Made by a program: the position numbers and the translations under genes
Part shown: piece after piece, positions 24,211 through 33,586 of the stretch
How positions within the stretch are numbered: the stretch's first letter is position 1
Layout of the letters: every line of letters begins with the position of its first letter
The notes under the pieces: model-generated
What the model saw: the letters and a program-made list of their open reading frames with translations, nothing else
Databases searched by the model: none
What the model was told of the DNA's origin: nothing
Assembly: GCF_008033385.1 (NCBI RefSeq)
Contig: NZ_VOGY01000002.1
Span: forward strand, 421,776 to 485,775
Direction of reading: 5' to 3'
Source of the DNA: Algibacter pacificus
Lineage (GTDB): Bacteria > Bacteroidota > Bacteroidia > Flavobacteriales > Flavobacteriaceae
Length of the DNA stretch: 64,000 nucleotides

Positions 24211-26628
24211 CTAACTTTTTGGATTTAAAAGCAGATCGATTGTTGCTTTGCAATCCTTATAATGATATTTACTTATACTATTAATAGAATAATTGCTAGC
24301 GGTTGAGAGTTGGTATTTTAATTGATTTAATTCGCCACGGGCAATGGCATTAATGTCTGAGTCTATAGATTTAGAATTAAGCAAGTTTCCTAACTTTTTA
24401 ATATAAGCTTTTTGTAAATTTCTTCTATAAACATCTACATTTGTTTTTTTATTTATTTCAGAAAATATACCTTTTCTTAGATCTTTAATCATCTGTGTTG
24501 GTGTGTATACATCGTTAGAATAAACTACAGAATTTATCATACGTTCTAGAGTACTTTCTCCAAGTATAGTGTTTAACATTCTATTTTGATACTTTAAAAC
24601 ACGTTCGGTGTGTTTTGAAGGATATATATAGGTTAATATATTTTTATCCCATAGCCAATCTTGAGTTTCAAATACATTAGTGTTTAACCATTTTATAGCT
24701 CTTCGTTGATATAATTTATCACTCGGTTTATAAACTTCTCCAGATTGATTAGGCTTTTTATTATACTCAAAAACACCACCAATTGTTCCTGCAACATGTC
24801 CAGAATACCGACTCCAAACGCTTAACAATTCTCCATATAGTTCTTTTAAATCGTCATAATTATTAGTTTGATCCGATGTCCAATTTTTTAAATTTTTTGC
24901 AACAATTTTTAAATTTTGAACTCCATAATCACTCGCTTTAATTTGATCGTTACCAATACCTTCGGTTTGGGCAGAAGGATCAAAACGTTGGGCGCCAAAT
25001 CTGTAGATGGGGTCGTTTCCTTTTTCTTCAATCCATTTATCTAGGGTCGGTATTTCTGCTTCAGGTGTATTGGCATGTTCAATTTGGCGGTATCCCCAAT
25101 TAATAGCATAATGGTCATAAGGACCTAATTGTCTAACAAACCGAATGTTTTTATCACCTGGTTGCGCTACATAATTATAACGGGCGTAGTCCATTATGGT
25201 GGTTGCAATACCATATTTTTGAGTGAAAGCTCCCGAACGAAGTGAGTCTACAGGGTAGGCATAGCTGGCTGCCATATTATGAGGCAAGCCTAAAGCATGT
25301 CCTACTTCGTGAGTAATGACCATACGCATCATTTCTCCAATTTCCTCGTCGGGCGTGTCTAATGTTCTGGCTTTAGGATTTGCTGCACCTGTTTCTATTA
25401 AATATCTGTTTCTATACGATCGTAAATGGTTATGGTACCAAATAATATCACTTTCAATAATTTCACCAGAACGTGGATCTTCAACCGATGGGCCTATGGC
25501 GTTTCTAGTAGTGCTAGCAACATATCGAATGGAGGAATAGCGAATATCTTCCATACTAAACTCTGGGTCTTCTTCCTTTGTTGGAGGGTATTTTGCAAAA
25601 ATGGCATTTTTAAAACCAGCAGTTTCAAATACTTTTTGCCAATCCTCGACGCCTTGCTTAATATATTTTCGCAGTTTTTCTGGTGTAGCAGGGTCTAAAT
25701 AATAAATAATAGGCTTTACAGGTTCTACTAATTCTCCTCTAAAATAGGCCGCTTTATCTTTAGGTTCTAATCGCCACCTTTTTATAAATGTTTTATTTTC
25801 AGATTTTAACTTTTCTGAATTGTAATCTATAGTTTTTATAGAAAAATACCCCACTCTTTTATCTAATATTCTAGGCATCATGGGTTTTTTGGGTAATAAA
25901 ATCATAGATTGGTTGGCTCTAATAGTAATGGTATTAGCCTCACTTACACTAGAAGGAGCCCCAGCTTCAAACGTAAAATCTTGAACAACTTCAATATTTT
26001 TCGGAAAACTTTTTATCGTGTTTATAAAACTTCGAGAGGGATCTAATTTTTTAATCTTATAGGTTTCTCTATTTTTACTATTTATCGCACTAATACCTTT
26101 TATATCGGTCGAGAAAAATTTGGTAACATCAATTAAAGTTGCTGTAGAATCTGGAGTTTTAGCCTCTATATCGAAGGCGTATAAAACAGGTTCTAAATTA
26201 TTAGATTTTACGGATAAAGCTATAGGAAGTGAATCATTAGCTATGGCGTTATACGACTTTATTTTAAGTAAAATTTTATTTTTATACTGTTCCCAAACTA
26301 ATACTTGAGTTTTAATTTTGGAGCCCGCATTTAAATAACCACCTCCAAAACCTGAAGGTAACTTTTTTATACGTGTTACCATTAAAAACTCTCTGTTTAG
26401 AAGGCTATCGGGAATTTCATAATAGAAATGATCTTTCGTTTGGTGAACTTTAAATAAGCCCTCGTCGGTATTGGTTGTTTGAGTTACATAATCGGAATAG
26501 TTTGTTTGTTTTTCTTTTTTTGATACGAGTTCGGTTTCATCTTTCTTTTTTTTGCTTTTGCGTTGTGCTTTAATGCTAATTGAGAAAAAGAACGATAGTA
26601 ATAGGGTAAAAGTCCATAGTTTTTTCAT
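24211..26628 (-). CDS. Secreted zinc-dependent metalloprotease (DUF5117/DUF5118 type)
   Basis: An 805-residue protein with a signal peptide (MKKLWTFTLLLSFFFSISIKAQ) and a very basic stretch after it. The central part fits the DUF5118-DUF5117 arrangement. The zincin motif HEVGHALGLPH at residues 440-450 supplies three zinc-binding histidines and the catalytic Glu. A long C-terminal region follows. These proteins are common in Bacteroidota and are thought to act in the periplasm or outside; no C-terminal T9SS sorting domain is evident. The substrate is unknown. Confidence 0.92.
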   Translation of the reverse strand: MKKLWTFTLLLSFFFSISIKAQRKSKKKKDETELVSKKEKQTNYSDYVTQTTNTDEGLFKVHQTKDHFYYEIPDSLLNREFLMVTRIKKLPSGFGGGYLNAGSKIKTQVLVWEQYKNKILLKIKSYNAIANDSLPIALSVKSNNLEPVLYAFDIEAKTPDSTATLIDVTKFFSTDIKGISAINSKNRETYKIKKLDPSRSFINTIKSFPKNIEVVQDFTFEAGAPSSVSEANTITIRANQSMILLPKKPMMPRILDKRVGYFSIKTIDYNSEKLKSENKTFIKRWRLEPKDKAAYFRGELVEPVKPIIYYLDPATPEKLRKYIKQGVEDWQKVFETAGFKNAIFAKYPPTKEEDPEFSMEDIRYSSIRYVASTTRNAIGPSVEDPRSGEIIESDIIWYHNHLRSYRNRYLIETGAANPKARTLDTPDEEIGEMMRMVITHEVGHALGLPHNMAASYAYPVDSLRSGAFTQKYGIATTIMDYARYNYVAQPGDKNIRFVRQLGPYDHYAINWGYRQIEHANTPEAEIPTLDKWIEEKGNDPIYRFGAQRFDPSAQTEGIGNDQIKASDYGVQNLKIVAKNLKNWTSDQTNNYDDLKELYGELLSVWSRYSGHVAGTIGGVFEYNKKPNQSGEVYKPSDKLYQRRAIKWLNTNVFETQDWLWDKNILTYIYPSKHTERVLKYQNRMLNTILGESTLERMINSVVYSNDVYTPTQMIKDLRKGIFSEINKKTNVDVYRRNLQKAYIKKLGNLLNSKSIDSDINAIARGELNQLKYQLSTASNYSINSISKYHYKDCKATIDLLLNPKS

Positions 26629-26678
26629 AGAAATTAAGATGATTGGTTAAAAATGAATTTTAAGTATGTCGAGTTATT

Positions 26679-27710
26679 TTATATGTTTAATGAATTAAAT
26701 AACTTGATAAGTTCGGGATTGGATGGGCGAGGGGCATCGGGACTAATGATATCTCCATTTGGATCTATTAATATAAACCGAGGAATACCTTTTATTTGGT
26801 AAGCTTGTATAAAATCGGAACGCCAACCACTATCTGAAAATAATTGAATACCTCCCATGTTTTTATCGGCAATCATTTGTTTCCAATCTAATTTCGCTTT
26901 TTCAAAACTACCGCTTCTACCAGCATCATCAACCGAAATACTTACAAACTGTATGTTTTTTCCATGGTATTGTTTTTCTAATGCTTTTAAATGCGGAATT
27001 TCAACTTTACAGGGACCGCACCAAGTAGCCCAAATATCGAAATAAGTATATTTTCCTTTTAAATCTGAAAGCGATGTGCTGCCACCATTATAATTTTCAT
27101 AATCTTTAAAATCAGGTGAAGGGGAGCCTTTTGGAAGTATTTTTAGCAAGGCATGTTTTTCATTATGATATCTTTTGTAAACTTTATACATATTTTCAAA
27201 TTCAGTATCTATCGTCTGAAAAAAAGCATCGTCTAACCCTGTTTTAGTAGACTTTAACTCAGTATAAGCCGTTTTTAAATCGGTAAAGGCTTTATCAAAA
27301 TCTTCTTCAGATTTCGACATTAAATCTTCGGTTAAATATTGTTCTTGTAGCCTTATATTTTCAATATAAAAATTATTCTTGTCAGCATCATTTCCTGAAA
27401 AAATTAAGGTTTCATTAAATTTATCAGCATCAAAATTTAAAGTGGTAGTGTTATTATTTTTCAGATAAATATTGGCATATTCATTGCCATCAGTAAACAT
27501 ATACTGACCTTCTTTTACATTTAATGTGTCAGAAAAAGTACCGTCTGCATTTACTTTTATTTCTTTTTTATAACCTTCTCTATTTAGTATGGTTATTGTT
27601 TTAGTTGGATTGGAATTTAAAACGTTTCCTGTAAGCGTAACATAGTTTTTTGGCTTCGATTCGCAAGCTAAAATGGCTAAAGCTAATACGGCTAGTATAT
27701 ATATTTTCAT
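26679..27710 (-). CDS. TlpA-like thiol-disulfide oxidoreductase lipoprotein
   Basis: A 343-residue protein with a lipoprotein signal ending LAILAC (lipid-acceptor C16). An N-terminal DUF4369-like beta domain (about 22-110) and a helical linker precede a thioredoxin-fold AhpC/TSA domain. The redox motif is WCGPC with C231 and C234, and the cis-Pro region is KGIPRFILID. It probably reduces or isomerises periplasmic disulfides, anchored in a membrane. It lies 2 bp downstream of the substrate-binding-fold gene, so it is likely in the same transcript. Confidence 0.92.
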   Translation of the reverse strand: MKIYILAVLALAILACESKPKNYVTLTGNVLNSNPTKTITILNREGYKKEIKVNADGTFSDTLNVKEGQYMFTDGNEYANIYLKNNNTTTLNFDADKFNETLIFSGNDADKNNFYIENIRLQEQYLTEDLMSKSEEDFDKAFTDLKTAYTELKSTKTGLDDAFFQTIDTEFENMYKVYKRYHNEKHALLKILPKGSPSPDFKDYENYNGGSTSLSDLKGKYTYFDIWATWCGPCKVEIPHLKALEKQYHGKNIQFVSISVDDAGRSGSFEKAKLDWKQMIADKNMGGIQLFSDSGWRSDFIQAYQIKGIPRFILIDPNGDIISPDAPRPSNPELIKLFNSLNI

Positions 27711-27712
27711 AT

Positions 27713-28567
27713 TTAAAGTTTATGGGTAAGTTTGTTATAGTCCACGATTTCAGGAATAATGTTTAGTGCGAATAATTCTTTTTGCACGTGATTTAATGTA
27801 TCTTTATCTATTAATTCTTGAGACCATTCGGTTATACTTAACCAATCTTGAACATCGTTTAATTGTTGTTCGTAACGGTTTGCAATGGTTTTATCAATAG
27901 AAGGAATATCTTTAAATTCTGAAGTGGTATTATTTATAATTTCAAGAATTGTTTTTAATTCAGCTTCATTATTTTTAATAAAATCTTCTCGAACTGCAAT
28001 AACAAAACAGGGCCATGGGGATGGGCAATTATCAATTCGTCTAAAAACACCGCGATCTACTAAGGGTTTTGTTGTGAATTTTTCCCATAAAAAGTAATCG
28101 GCTGTTCCGTTGGTTAAACCTTCCACAGCGCCGTCAAGATTTTTAATGACTTCAAAATCAAGATCTTTTTCTAAATCCCAATTATTATTTTGTGCGTTTA
28201 TATAAGCCATTAAATGCGAGCCCGAACCATAACGACTAATGGCTGCTTTGGTGCCTTTTAAATCCTCAACGGTTTGATACGTGGAGTTTTGAGCTACGTG
28301 AACGCCCCAATTTAACGGTGTTTTTACAAAAGTTTGTACTATTTTACTTGGGTTTCCGTCAATAATATCTTTTACAATACCTTCGGTAAGTATTACGGCA
28401 ATATCGATTTCGCTATTCCGTAAAGCTTTGCACATGGCACCGGTTCCTCCATAATAATCTTCCCAACGTAAATTGATATTTTGGTCTTTATACTCACCGT
28501 TTTTTAGGGTTAAATACCAAGCTAAATTAAAGTGCTCTGGTACACCTCCAATAGTTACTTTTTTCAT
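27713..28567 (-). CDS. Cytoplasmic substrate-binding-fold (PBP type 2) protein
   Basis: A 284-residue protein with the type 2 periplasmic-binding fold pattern: KKVTIGGVPEHFNLAWYLTLKNG, INLRWEDYYGGTGAMCKALRNSEIDIAVI (in part), and VEDLKGTKAAISRYGSGSH. Unlike transporter subunits it has no signal peptide, and no ABC permease or ATPase genes are near. It resembles the Ca3427-like group of intracellular PBP-fold proteins; I am moderately sure of that. It is in a row with a nucleoside phosphorylase, DUF1835 and SUI1 genes, which may hint at a small-molecule or nucleotide-derived ligand. Confidence 0.75.
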   Translation of the reverse strand: MKKVTIGGVPEHFNLAWYLTLKNGEYKDQNINLRWEDYYGGTGAMCKALRNSEIDIAVILTEGIVKDIIDGNPSKIVQTFVKTPLNWGVHVAQNSTYQTVEDLKGTKAAISRYGSGSHLMAYINAQNNNWDLEKDLDFEVIKNLDGAVEGLTNGTADYFLWEKFTTKPLVDRGVFRRIDNCPSPWPCFVIAVREDFIKNNEAELKTILEIINNTTSEFKDIPSIDKTIANRYEQQLNDVQDWLSITEWSQELIDKDTLNHVQKELFALNIIPEIVDYNKLTHKL

Positions 28568-28579
28568 GTTTATGACTTG

Positions 28580-29455
28580 CTATTCAATAATCTTATTAAG
28601 AGAAAATTGAATTAAATTATTAATAATTTGCTCGGGGTCTTTGCTAAACGTACCGTTTGCCCGATTGGCAATAATGGCATTTAGTGATACGGCGCGATGC
28701 CCTAATAGTTTTGATAAACCATAAATAGCCGACGTTTCCATTTCGAGATTAGTAATGCGGAAATCTTTAAATTTGAAAGCATCAATTTTTGAATTTAATT
28801 CTGAATCTTGAAGCCCCAAACGAAGAACTCGACCTTGTGGGCCATAAAACCCGTTTGCCGTTACTGTTATGCCTTGAAAAAGTGTTTGACCTCCATCTTG
28901 GAATCTTTCAGCTAAATCTTTACTATGTTCTATAACAATTGGTCGCGCTTTATTTGGGTGCCAGTTGGTTTGCTTAATAAAAGCATTTTCAATGTCTGGA
29001 TGCGATATATTTTCTGTTTTATATGAATGAAGCATGCCGTTAATGTCCATCCCGTGAGAACTCATTAAAAACGAATCTACAGGAATATCACTTTGTAAGG
29101 ATCCCGATGTTCCAATTCTGATAATATCGAGACTTTCCAATGCTTTATTAATCGTTCTGCTTTCTAAATTAATATTTACTAATGCATCTAATTCGTTTAA
29201 AACAATATCGATATTATCTGCACCAATCCCCGTAGAAATCACTGTTAATCGTTTGCCTTTATAATGTCCTGTTTGGGTTTTAAATTCTCGTTTATGGGTT
29301 GTAAACTCTATAGAATCGAAATGTGCTGTTATTTTAGAAACACGATCGGGGTCTCCAACAAATATGATGGTTTTTGCAATGTTCTCGGGTCTCAAATTGA
29401 GATGATATACGCTACCGTCGGGGTTTAATATAAGTTCGGATTCTTTAATTGGCAT
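28580..29455 (-). CDS. Nucleoside phosphorylase (uridine phosphorylase-like)
   Basis: A 291-residue member of the PNP/UDP phosphorylase family 1, which splits nucleosides with phosphate. The phosphate-binding N-terminal loop FVGDPDRVSKIT, the segment VISTGIGADNIDIVLNEL and the ribose-binding ITNLEMETSAIYGLSKLL are all present. The last is the EMET signature. Sequence alone does not fix the base specificity. Its start overlaps the DUF1835 stop by 11 bp, implying translational coupling. Confidence 0.88.
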   Translation of the reverse strand: MPIKESELILNPDGSVYHLNLRPENIAKTIIFVGDPDRVSKITAHFDSIEFTTHKREFKTQTGHYKGKRLTVISTGIGADNIDIVLNELDALVNINLESRTINKALESLDIIRIGTSGSLQSDIPVDSFLMSSHGMDINGMLHSYKTENISHPDIENAFIKQTNWHPNKARPIVIEHSKDLAERFQDGGQTLFQGITVTANGFYGPQGRVLRLGLQDSELNSKIDAFKFKDFRITNLEMETSAIYGLSKLLGHRAVSLNAIIANRANGTFSKDPEQIINNLIQFSLNKIIE

Positions 29456-30389
29456 TTGATACCGTTTTTACTAATTTATTTAGTTTTTTATTAAACTGAA
29501 AATCATGTTTTTTAACACCTCCATAGATCATTTGATTATCGAGTTCAGCTGAAAAATTACGCTGTCCTAAAAGTGCCTCATGGCCTTTTCTATTAAGGGT
29601 TAGGCTATGTTCTTCTTCTGAATAGAAAATATTTAATTTATCTATAATTCTTATTAATTGAAGTTCTGTATAACCATAATAACCTTGATAATTAACCGCA
29701 TAGCCTAGCAAATGATGTTTAGATTTTATAGCGTTATTTTTTATTATTTTTAAAATGTTACGCTCTAAAATATTTAAGCCATCTTCCGAATTAGGAAAGC
29801 GTTCCAAATGAGCTTTTAAGCAGTTGCTTAAATATTCAAAACTAGAACTTTTTACAATGAAAGGTTTTAACAGGTTATGATCTTTTCCACAGTAAATGCC
29901 CCAAATTGTTGTAATTAAATCAATATCTTTAAGAGGCAAAAGTATGGGGTTTTTATAAAGATTTAAAAACTGGTTACGGCTTAATTCTATTAGGGTTTTA
30001 AAGGTTTTACTTCCTTTAGTACGCCCGCTAGAAACTATATAAATGGGGATATTAATTTTTAGTTCATGTAACAGGTTAATAACCGCAATCATATTCATAT
30101 GGCAAAATAGATGATATTCAAACCATAAAACAATTTTATAATATTTGTTGTTGGCATCTTCAAGCTTTTTAACCTCTGTATCTACTTGGTTTAAATCTAG
30201 GTCGATATTATAAAAATCATTAAGAAATTTACATCTAAAGTCTATAAAATCTTGTTTGTATATTTGTTCTAAAGTAGGACCTTCGCAAATTATTTCTTGC
30301 CATGTTAATCGCTCGCCTTCAATTTCTAATTCATTTAAACGTGAGGTAACACGCCCACCATTAGTGATATGTAAAACTTGTTTGTCCAT
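29445..30389 (-). CDS. DUF1835 domain-containing protein
   Basis: A ~314-residue protein. The N-terminal DUF1835 signature is HITNGGRVTSRLNEL followed by WQEIICEGPTL. The C-terminal half, with many Leu, Ile and Lys residues, fits the DUF3658-like or unassigned part of these proteins. I place the start at ATG 30389 (MDKQVLHITNG), five codons inside a longer frame that begins at 30404 within the SUI1 gene. The function is unknown. It is coupled to the nucleoside phosphorylase downstream (11-bp overlap). Confidence 0.82.
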   Translation of the reverse strand: MDKQVLHITNGGRVTSRLNELEIEGERLTWQEIICEGPTLEQIYKQDFIDFRCKFLNDFYNIDLDLNQVDTEVKKLEDANNKYYKIVLWFEYHLFCHMNMIAVINLLHELKINIPIYIVSSGRTKGSKTFKTLIELSRNQFLNLYKNPILLPLKDIDLITTIWGIYCGKDHNLLKPFIVKSSSFEYLSNCLKAHLERFPNSEDGLNILERNILKIIKNNAIKSKHHLLGYAVNYQGYYGYTELQLIRIIDKLNIFYSEEEHSLTLNRKGHEALLGQRNFSAELDNQMIYGGVKKHDFQFNKKLNKLVKTVSNAN

Positions 30390-30393
30390 AGAG

Positions 30394-30723
30394 TTATCCT
30401 CCAACTCGTTTTACGTTAAAGCCCTTTGCTTTTAACATAGCCATAATTTTATCCCTGTAATCACCTTGGATAATAATTTTATCATCCTTAAAACTTCCAC
30501 CAACACTAAGTTTTGTTTTAATGTCTTTAGCTAAGGTTTTAAAATCTTTAGTAGCTCCAGTATAGCCTTCTAAAATAGTGATAGGCTTACCTTTTCGTTT
30601 TTCGTATTTGCATAAAATAGGATCATCTTGCATCCATATATCAGAGGCTTTTTGTTCACTTTCAGTTGATTCTTCCTCAACATGATCTGGAAATAAGTTT
30701 TTTAGTTGGTCTTGTAAATCCAT
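30394..30723 (-). CDS. SUI1/YciH-like translation initiation factor homologue
   Basis: A 109-residue protein. The C-terminal SUI1 fold is seen in GKPITILEGYTGATKDFKTL and LSVGGSFKDDKIIIQGDYRDKI, similar to eIF1 and E. coli YciH. The N-terminal ~35 residues are acidic and probably disordered. YciH affects initiation fidelity in E. coli; the role in Bacteroidota is untested. It is followed directly by the DUF1835 gene. Confidence 0.9.
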   Translation of the reverse strand: MDLQDQLKNLFPDHVEEESTESEQKASDIWMQDDPILCKYEKRKGKPITILEGYTGATKDFKTLAKDIKTKLSVGGSFKDDKIIIQGDYRDKIMAMLKAKGFNVKRVGG

Positions 30724-30794
30724 GGTTTAAGTATCAGTTACAATATTAAGTAGGGGTTTAATTTTGGTTTATTGTATTAAATTACGAGCAGTAA

Positions 30795-31742
30795 TTATTT
30801 TTTAAGCCCAAGCTCTATTAAGCGCTCGGTTAAAAATTCACCAGCCGTAATATCATCAAATTGTTTTGGATTATTTTCATCTATACAACTATCTAAAACA
30901 TCTAATTCCATGGCACTAATTGGATGCATAAAAAATGGAATTGAGTAGCGTGAAGTGCCCCAAAGTTCTTTAGGAGGATTTACAACACGGTGTATGGTAG
31001 ATTTTAGCTTATTATTGGTATGCCTAGAGAGCATATCGCCAACATTAATCATTAATTCATCAGCTTCGGCAATGGCATCAATCCATTCGCCTTTATGGTT
31101 CTGCACTTGTAGCCCCCGACCTTGAGCCCCCATTAAAAGTGTAATTAAATTAATATCTCCATGAGCAGCGGCACGCACGGCCTCTTTAGGTTCTTCCGTT
31201 ATTGGAGGATAATGTATTGGGCGCAAAATGGAGTTTCCGTTGTGTATATAATTATCGAAATACGTTTCCTCTAAATTTAAATGCAATGCTAATGCACGGA
31301 GTACATACTTCGCCGTTTTCTCTAGCATTTTATAGGTTTCTTGTCCTGTTTTATTAAATTCAGGAAGTTCCTTAACAATAACATTATCTGGATATTCGGC
31401 TTTTAATGCGTCATTATCATCAACATATTGTCCAAAATGCCAAAACTCTTTTAAATCGCCTTCTTTTTTTCCTTTAGCACTTTCTTTTCCGAAGGATACA
31501 TAACCCCGTTGTCCTCCAATACCAGGAATTTCGTATTTTTTTTTAGTTTCAGTAGGTAAGTCGAAAAAGCTTTTTACTTGTTCGTATAAATTTTTTACAA
31601 GCACATCATCTAGAAAATGACCTTTTAGTGCCACAAATCCAATGTCTTCATAGGCTTTACCTATAGCATCTACAAATTGTTGTTTTTTATGTTTACTACC
31701 CGAAGTAAAATCTTTTAAATTAACGCTAGGTATTATGCTCAT
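30795..31742 (-). CDS. Isopenicillin N synthase family 2-oxoglutarate/Fe(II) dioxygenase
   Basis: A 315-residue non-haem iron oxygenase with the DIOX_N region (FVALKGHFLDDVLVKN) and 2OG-Fe(II) domain. The iron ligands fit AAHGDINLITLL (HxD) and STIHRVVNP (distal His), and the 2OG-binding Arg-x-Ser is RYSIPFF. Such enzymes are frequent in flavobacteria and none has a proven substrate there. Genuine beta-lactam synthesis genes are absent from the window. It is upstream of SUI1 on the same strand with a 71-bp gap. Confidence 0.9.
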   Translation of the reverse strand: MSIIPSVNLKDFTSGSKHKKQQFVDAIGKAYEDIGFVALKGHFLDDVLVKNLYEQVKSFFDLPTETKKKYEIPGIGGQRGYVSFGKESAKGKKEGDLKEFWHFGQYVDDNDALKAEYPDNVIVKELPEFNKTGQETYKMLEKTAKYVLRALALHLNLEETYFDNYIHNGNSILRPIHYPPITEEPKEAVRAAAHGDINLITLLMGAQGRGLQVQNHKGEWIDAIAEADELMINVGDMLSRHTNNKLKSTIHRVVNPPKELWGTSRYSIPFFMHPISAMELDVLDSCIDENNPKQFDDITAGEFLTERLIELGLKK

Positions 31743-32360
31743 TATATATTAATTTATTAGTCGTATTACAAATGTACAAAAACATTAGTGAGTTTGATAA
31801 ACACGATTTTCCTTCATAATTAAGCTATTTATAAAACAAGGCGTAAATTATTTTATTCTATGTAGTTAACATTTCACTTGTTTATTATAAGGTTTAAACT
31901 TTAAAGGCTTGCAGCCATGCTCTGGGTTAAAACACCTTGAAATTTATATTAATAAGGGTTATGTTAGAATTTATTAGGAATAAATGAAATAATTGGCTGT
32001 AATTTAGTGAAATATAAAAAGTGTTTATTTTCATAATAATGAAAAAATAGCTTATTAAACTCATCTTAATTCAGAAAATCTAATTGATTATTAGGTTGTA
32101 TAGCGGCTGTGATGAAGATTATTTCGTTAAAAAAAACTATTTTTAATGAATTAAATTAAATATAATTTACGATTTATTTAACAGTTCAATCCTAATAATA
32201 TTGTTTTTTTTTAACGAAATCCTGTTTAAGGAATGATTATTGTATTAATTTTTTACTAAATTGAAATGTGTATAATTGTGTTTTAAATGATAACATTTAT
32301 CTTTGAAACTAATTGTAGCAAATTTGTGACCTATTATAATTTAAAGACGCTGAAAGACCA
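31743..32360. other. Gene-free divergent intergenic region (618 bp)
   Basis: Very AT-rich. I find no plausible gene on either strand. The segment around 31895-31940 is less AT-rich (GGCTTGCAGCCATGCTCTGG region) but codes for nothing convincing. A GGTTGTATAGCGG motif lies at 32094-32106, similar to motifs in other intergenic regions. A consensus promoter for the gene at 32361 occupies 32276-32305. Confidence 0.6.
32276..32305 (+). promoter_or_regulatory. Promoter (TTG-N19-TATCTTTG) of the secreted hypothetical gene
   Basis: TTG at 32276-32278 and TATCTTTG at 32298-32305 are spaced by 19 bp, a full match to the Bacteroidota consensus. The gene start is 55 bp downstream. Confidence 0.75.
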
Positions 32361-33041
32361 ATGAAGTTTTATTTTTCATTTTTTATATTTTTACTTTTCA
32401 CTATATCTAGTTTTGCCCAAATAGATAGTAGAAATAATAAATCGACTCCATTTCCTGTTATAGAAAGTGAAAAAGATTCTTTAAAAGCTGAAATACCGAA
32501 ACCTTCAACGCCTATTGAAGCTAAAAGTAATCCTTTAAATGGTATGAATGCGCCAAGAGTTTCAACAGATTTAAGCACACCCAAACGACAAATTTCGATG
32601 TTTCCTGAAGAAGAATTTGGAAATCCAGGAGAGTTGTATACCAAAAACTTAGACCGGCAAAAAACAGCTGTATTACCTGACGGCTATGGAGAAAATGCTG
32701 GTTTAAAAAAAGATGCTTTTTGGGGAGATTACCATACAAAATCATTATATGTTCAAATTAAATACAGAGATTATAGTGCTGTTGATGGCGATTTACTGCG
32801 CATTTTTGTTAATGATGATGTATTAAGGTCTAATGTTCATTTAGGTCGTGGTTTTAGTGGTTTTAGGTTGAAGTTAAAAGAAGGCGCTAATAAAATTGAA
32901 TTTTTTGCTATTAATACTGGGGCTTCTGGGCCTAACACCGCAGAATATCGTATTGAAGATGAAACAGGTGCTGTTATTGCTAATAAAGTTTGGGCACTAG
33001 AAAAAGGCGTAAGAGTTAGTGTGGTGGTAATTAAAGATTAA
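32361..33041 (+). CDS. Secreted protein of unknown function
   Basis: A 226-residue protein with a signal peptide (MKFYFSFFIFLLFTISSFAQ). A low-complexity Pro/Ser/Lys-rich segment (about 21-75) precedes a beta-rich C-terminal domain with YVQIKYRDYSAVDGDLLRIF and LKLKEGANKIEFFAINTG. The second part resembles a small carbohydrate- or matrix-binding beta-sandwich, but I cannot name the family. It is monocistronic with a good promoter. Confidence 0.75.
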   Translation: MKFYFSFFIFLLFTISSFAQIDSRNNKSTPFPVIESEKDSLKAEIPKPSTPIEAKSNPLNGMNAPRVSTDLSTPKRQISMFPEEEFGNPGELYTKNLDRQKTAVLPDGYGENAGLKKDAFWGDYHTKSLYVQIKYRDYSAVDGDLLRIFVNDDVLRSNVHLGRGFSGFRLKLKEGANKIEFFAINTGASGPNTAEYRIEDETGAVIANKVWALEKGVRVSVVVIKD

Positions 33042-33058
33042 GACTTCTTATTCGATTA

Positions 33059-33505
33059 TTAAAGAAATTGACTGCGTTCTGCTTTTGAAGGCATTCTGCA
33101 AGTTTCCTTTTTTCCAAGTATTTTATATCGGTATTTTGAAATATAAAAATATATAAAATCTCTAATAAAAGCAGGTATTATCAAAAGCGCGTTTCCTAAA
33201 AACTTATATTTAGGATTGATGTATTTTATGGCGTATAAAATAGCTTTAGATTTATCATACACCATACCATTTTCAAAAAAATAAATAGTTGAAAACGTAT
33301 TGCCAAGCGCAATATCATGTTTTTCTAAAATTTCACGAGCCGTATTCGATTGAAGGGAACAAAAAAAAAGTTGTTTCTGCTTATCGCGTTTAATGACAAA
33401 ATCTACAAAACCATTACACAAATTACAAACACCGTCAAAAAATATTATTTTTTTATCAGCTTGAAGTGTTGTATTTGCATTGGATTCTAAAGACATTTTT
33501 TGCAA
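33059..33505 (-). CDS. DCC family thiol-disulfide oxidoreductase-like protein (DUF393)
   Basis: A 148-residue DUF393 protein. The defining motif FFDGVCNLCNGFVDFVIKRD includes the D-x-x-C-x-x-C pair, and the family-typical STIYFFENG follows. These proteins are predicted thioredoxin-like redox proteins. The start could be the first ATG or the fourth codon (MSLES). It is convergent with the secreted protein gene upstream. Confidence 0.88.
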   Translation of the reverse strand: MQKMSLESNANTTLQADKKIIFFDGVCNLCNGFVDFVIKRDKQKQLFFCSLQSNTAREILEKHDIALGNTFSTIYFFENGMVYDKSKAILYAIKYINPKYKFLGNALLIIPAFIRDFIYFYISKYRYKILGKKETCRMPSKAERSQFL

Positions 33506-33586
33506 TTTATTTGTTTGTCATGATTTTTATATGAACATTACAACGTATTTAAATCTCATATTTTAGTCTTTAATACCTCAATACTA

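Noticed and set aside
30795..31742. Beta-lactam biosynthesis gene
   Set aside because: The protein is only a member of the broad IPNS-like oxygenase family; no ACV synthetase or related genes are present.
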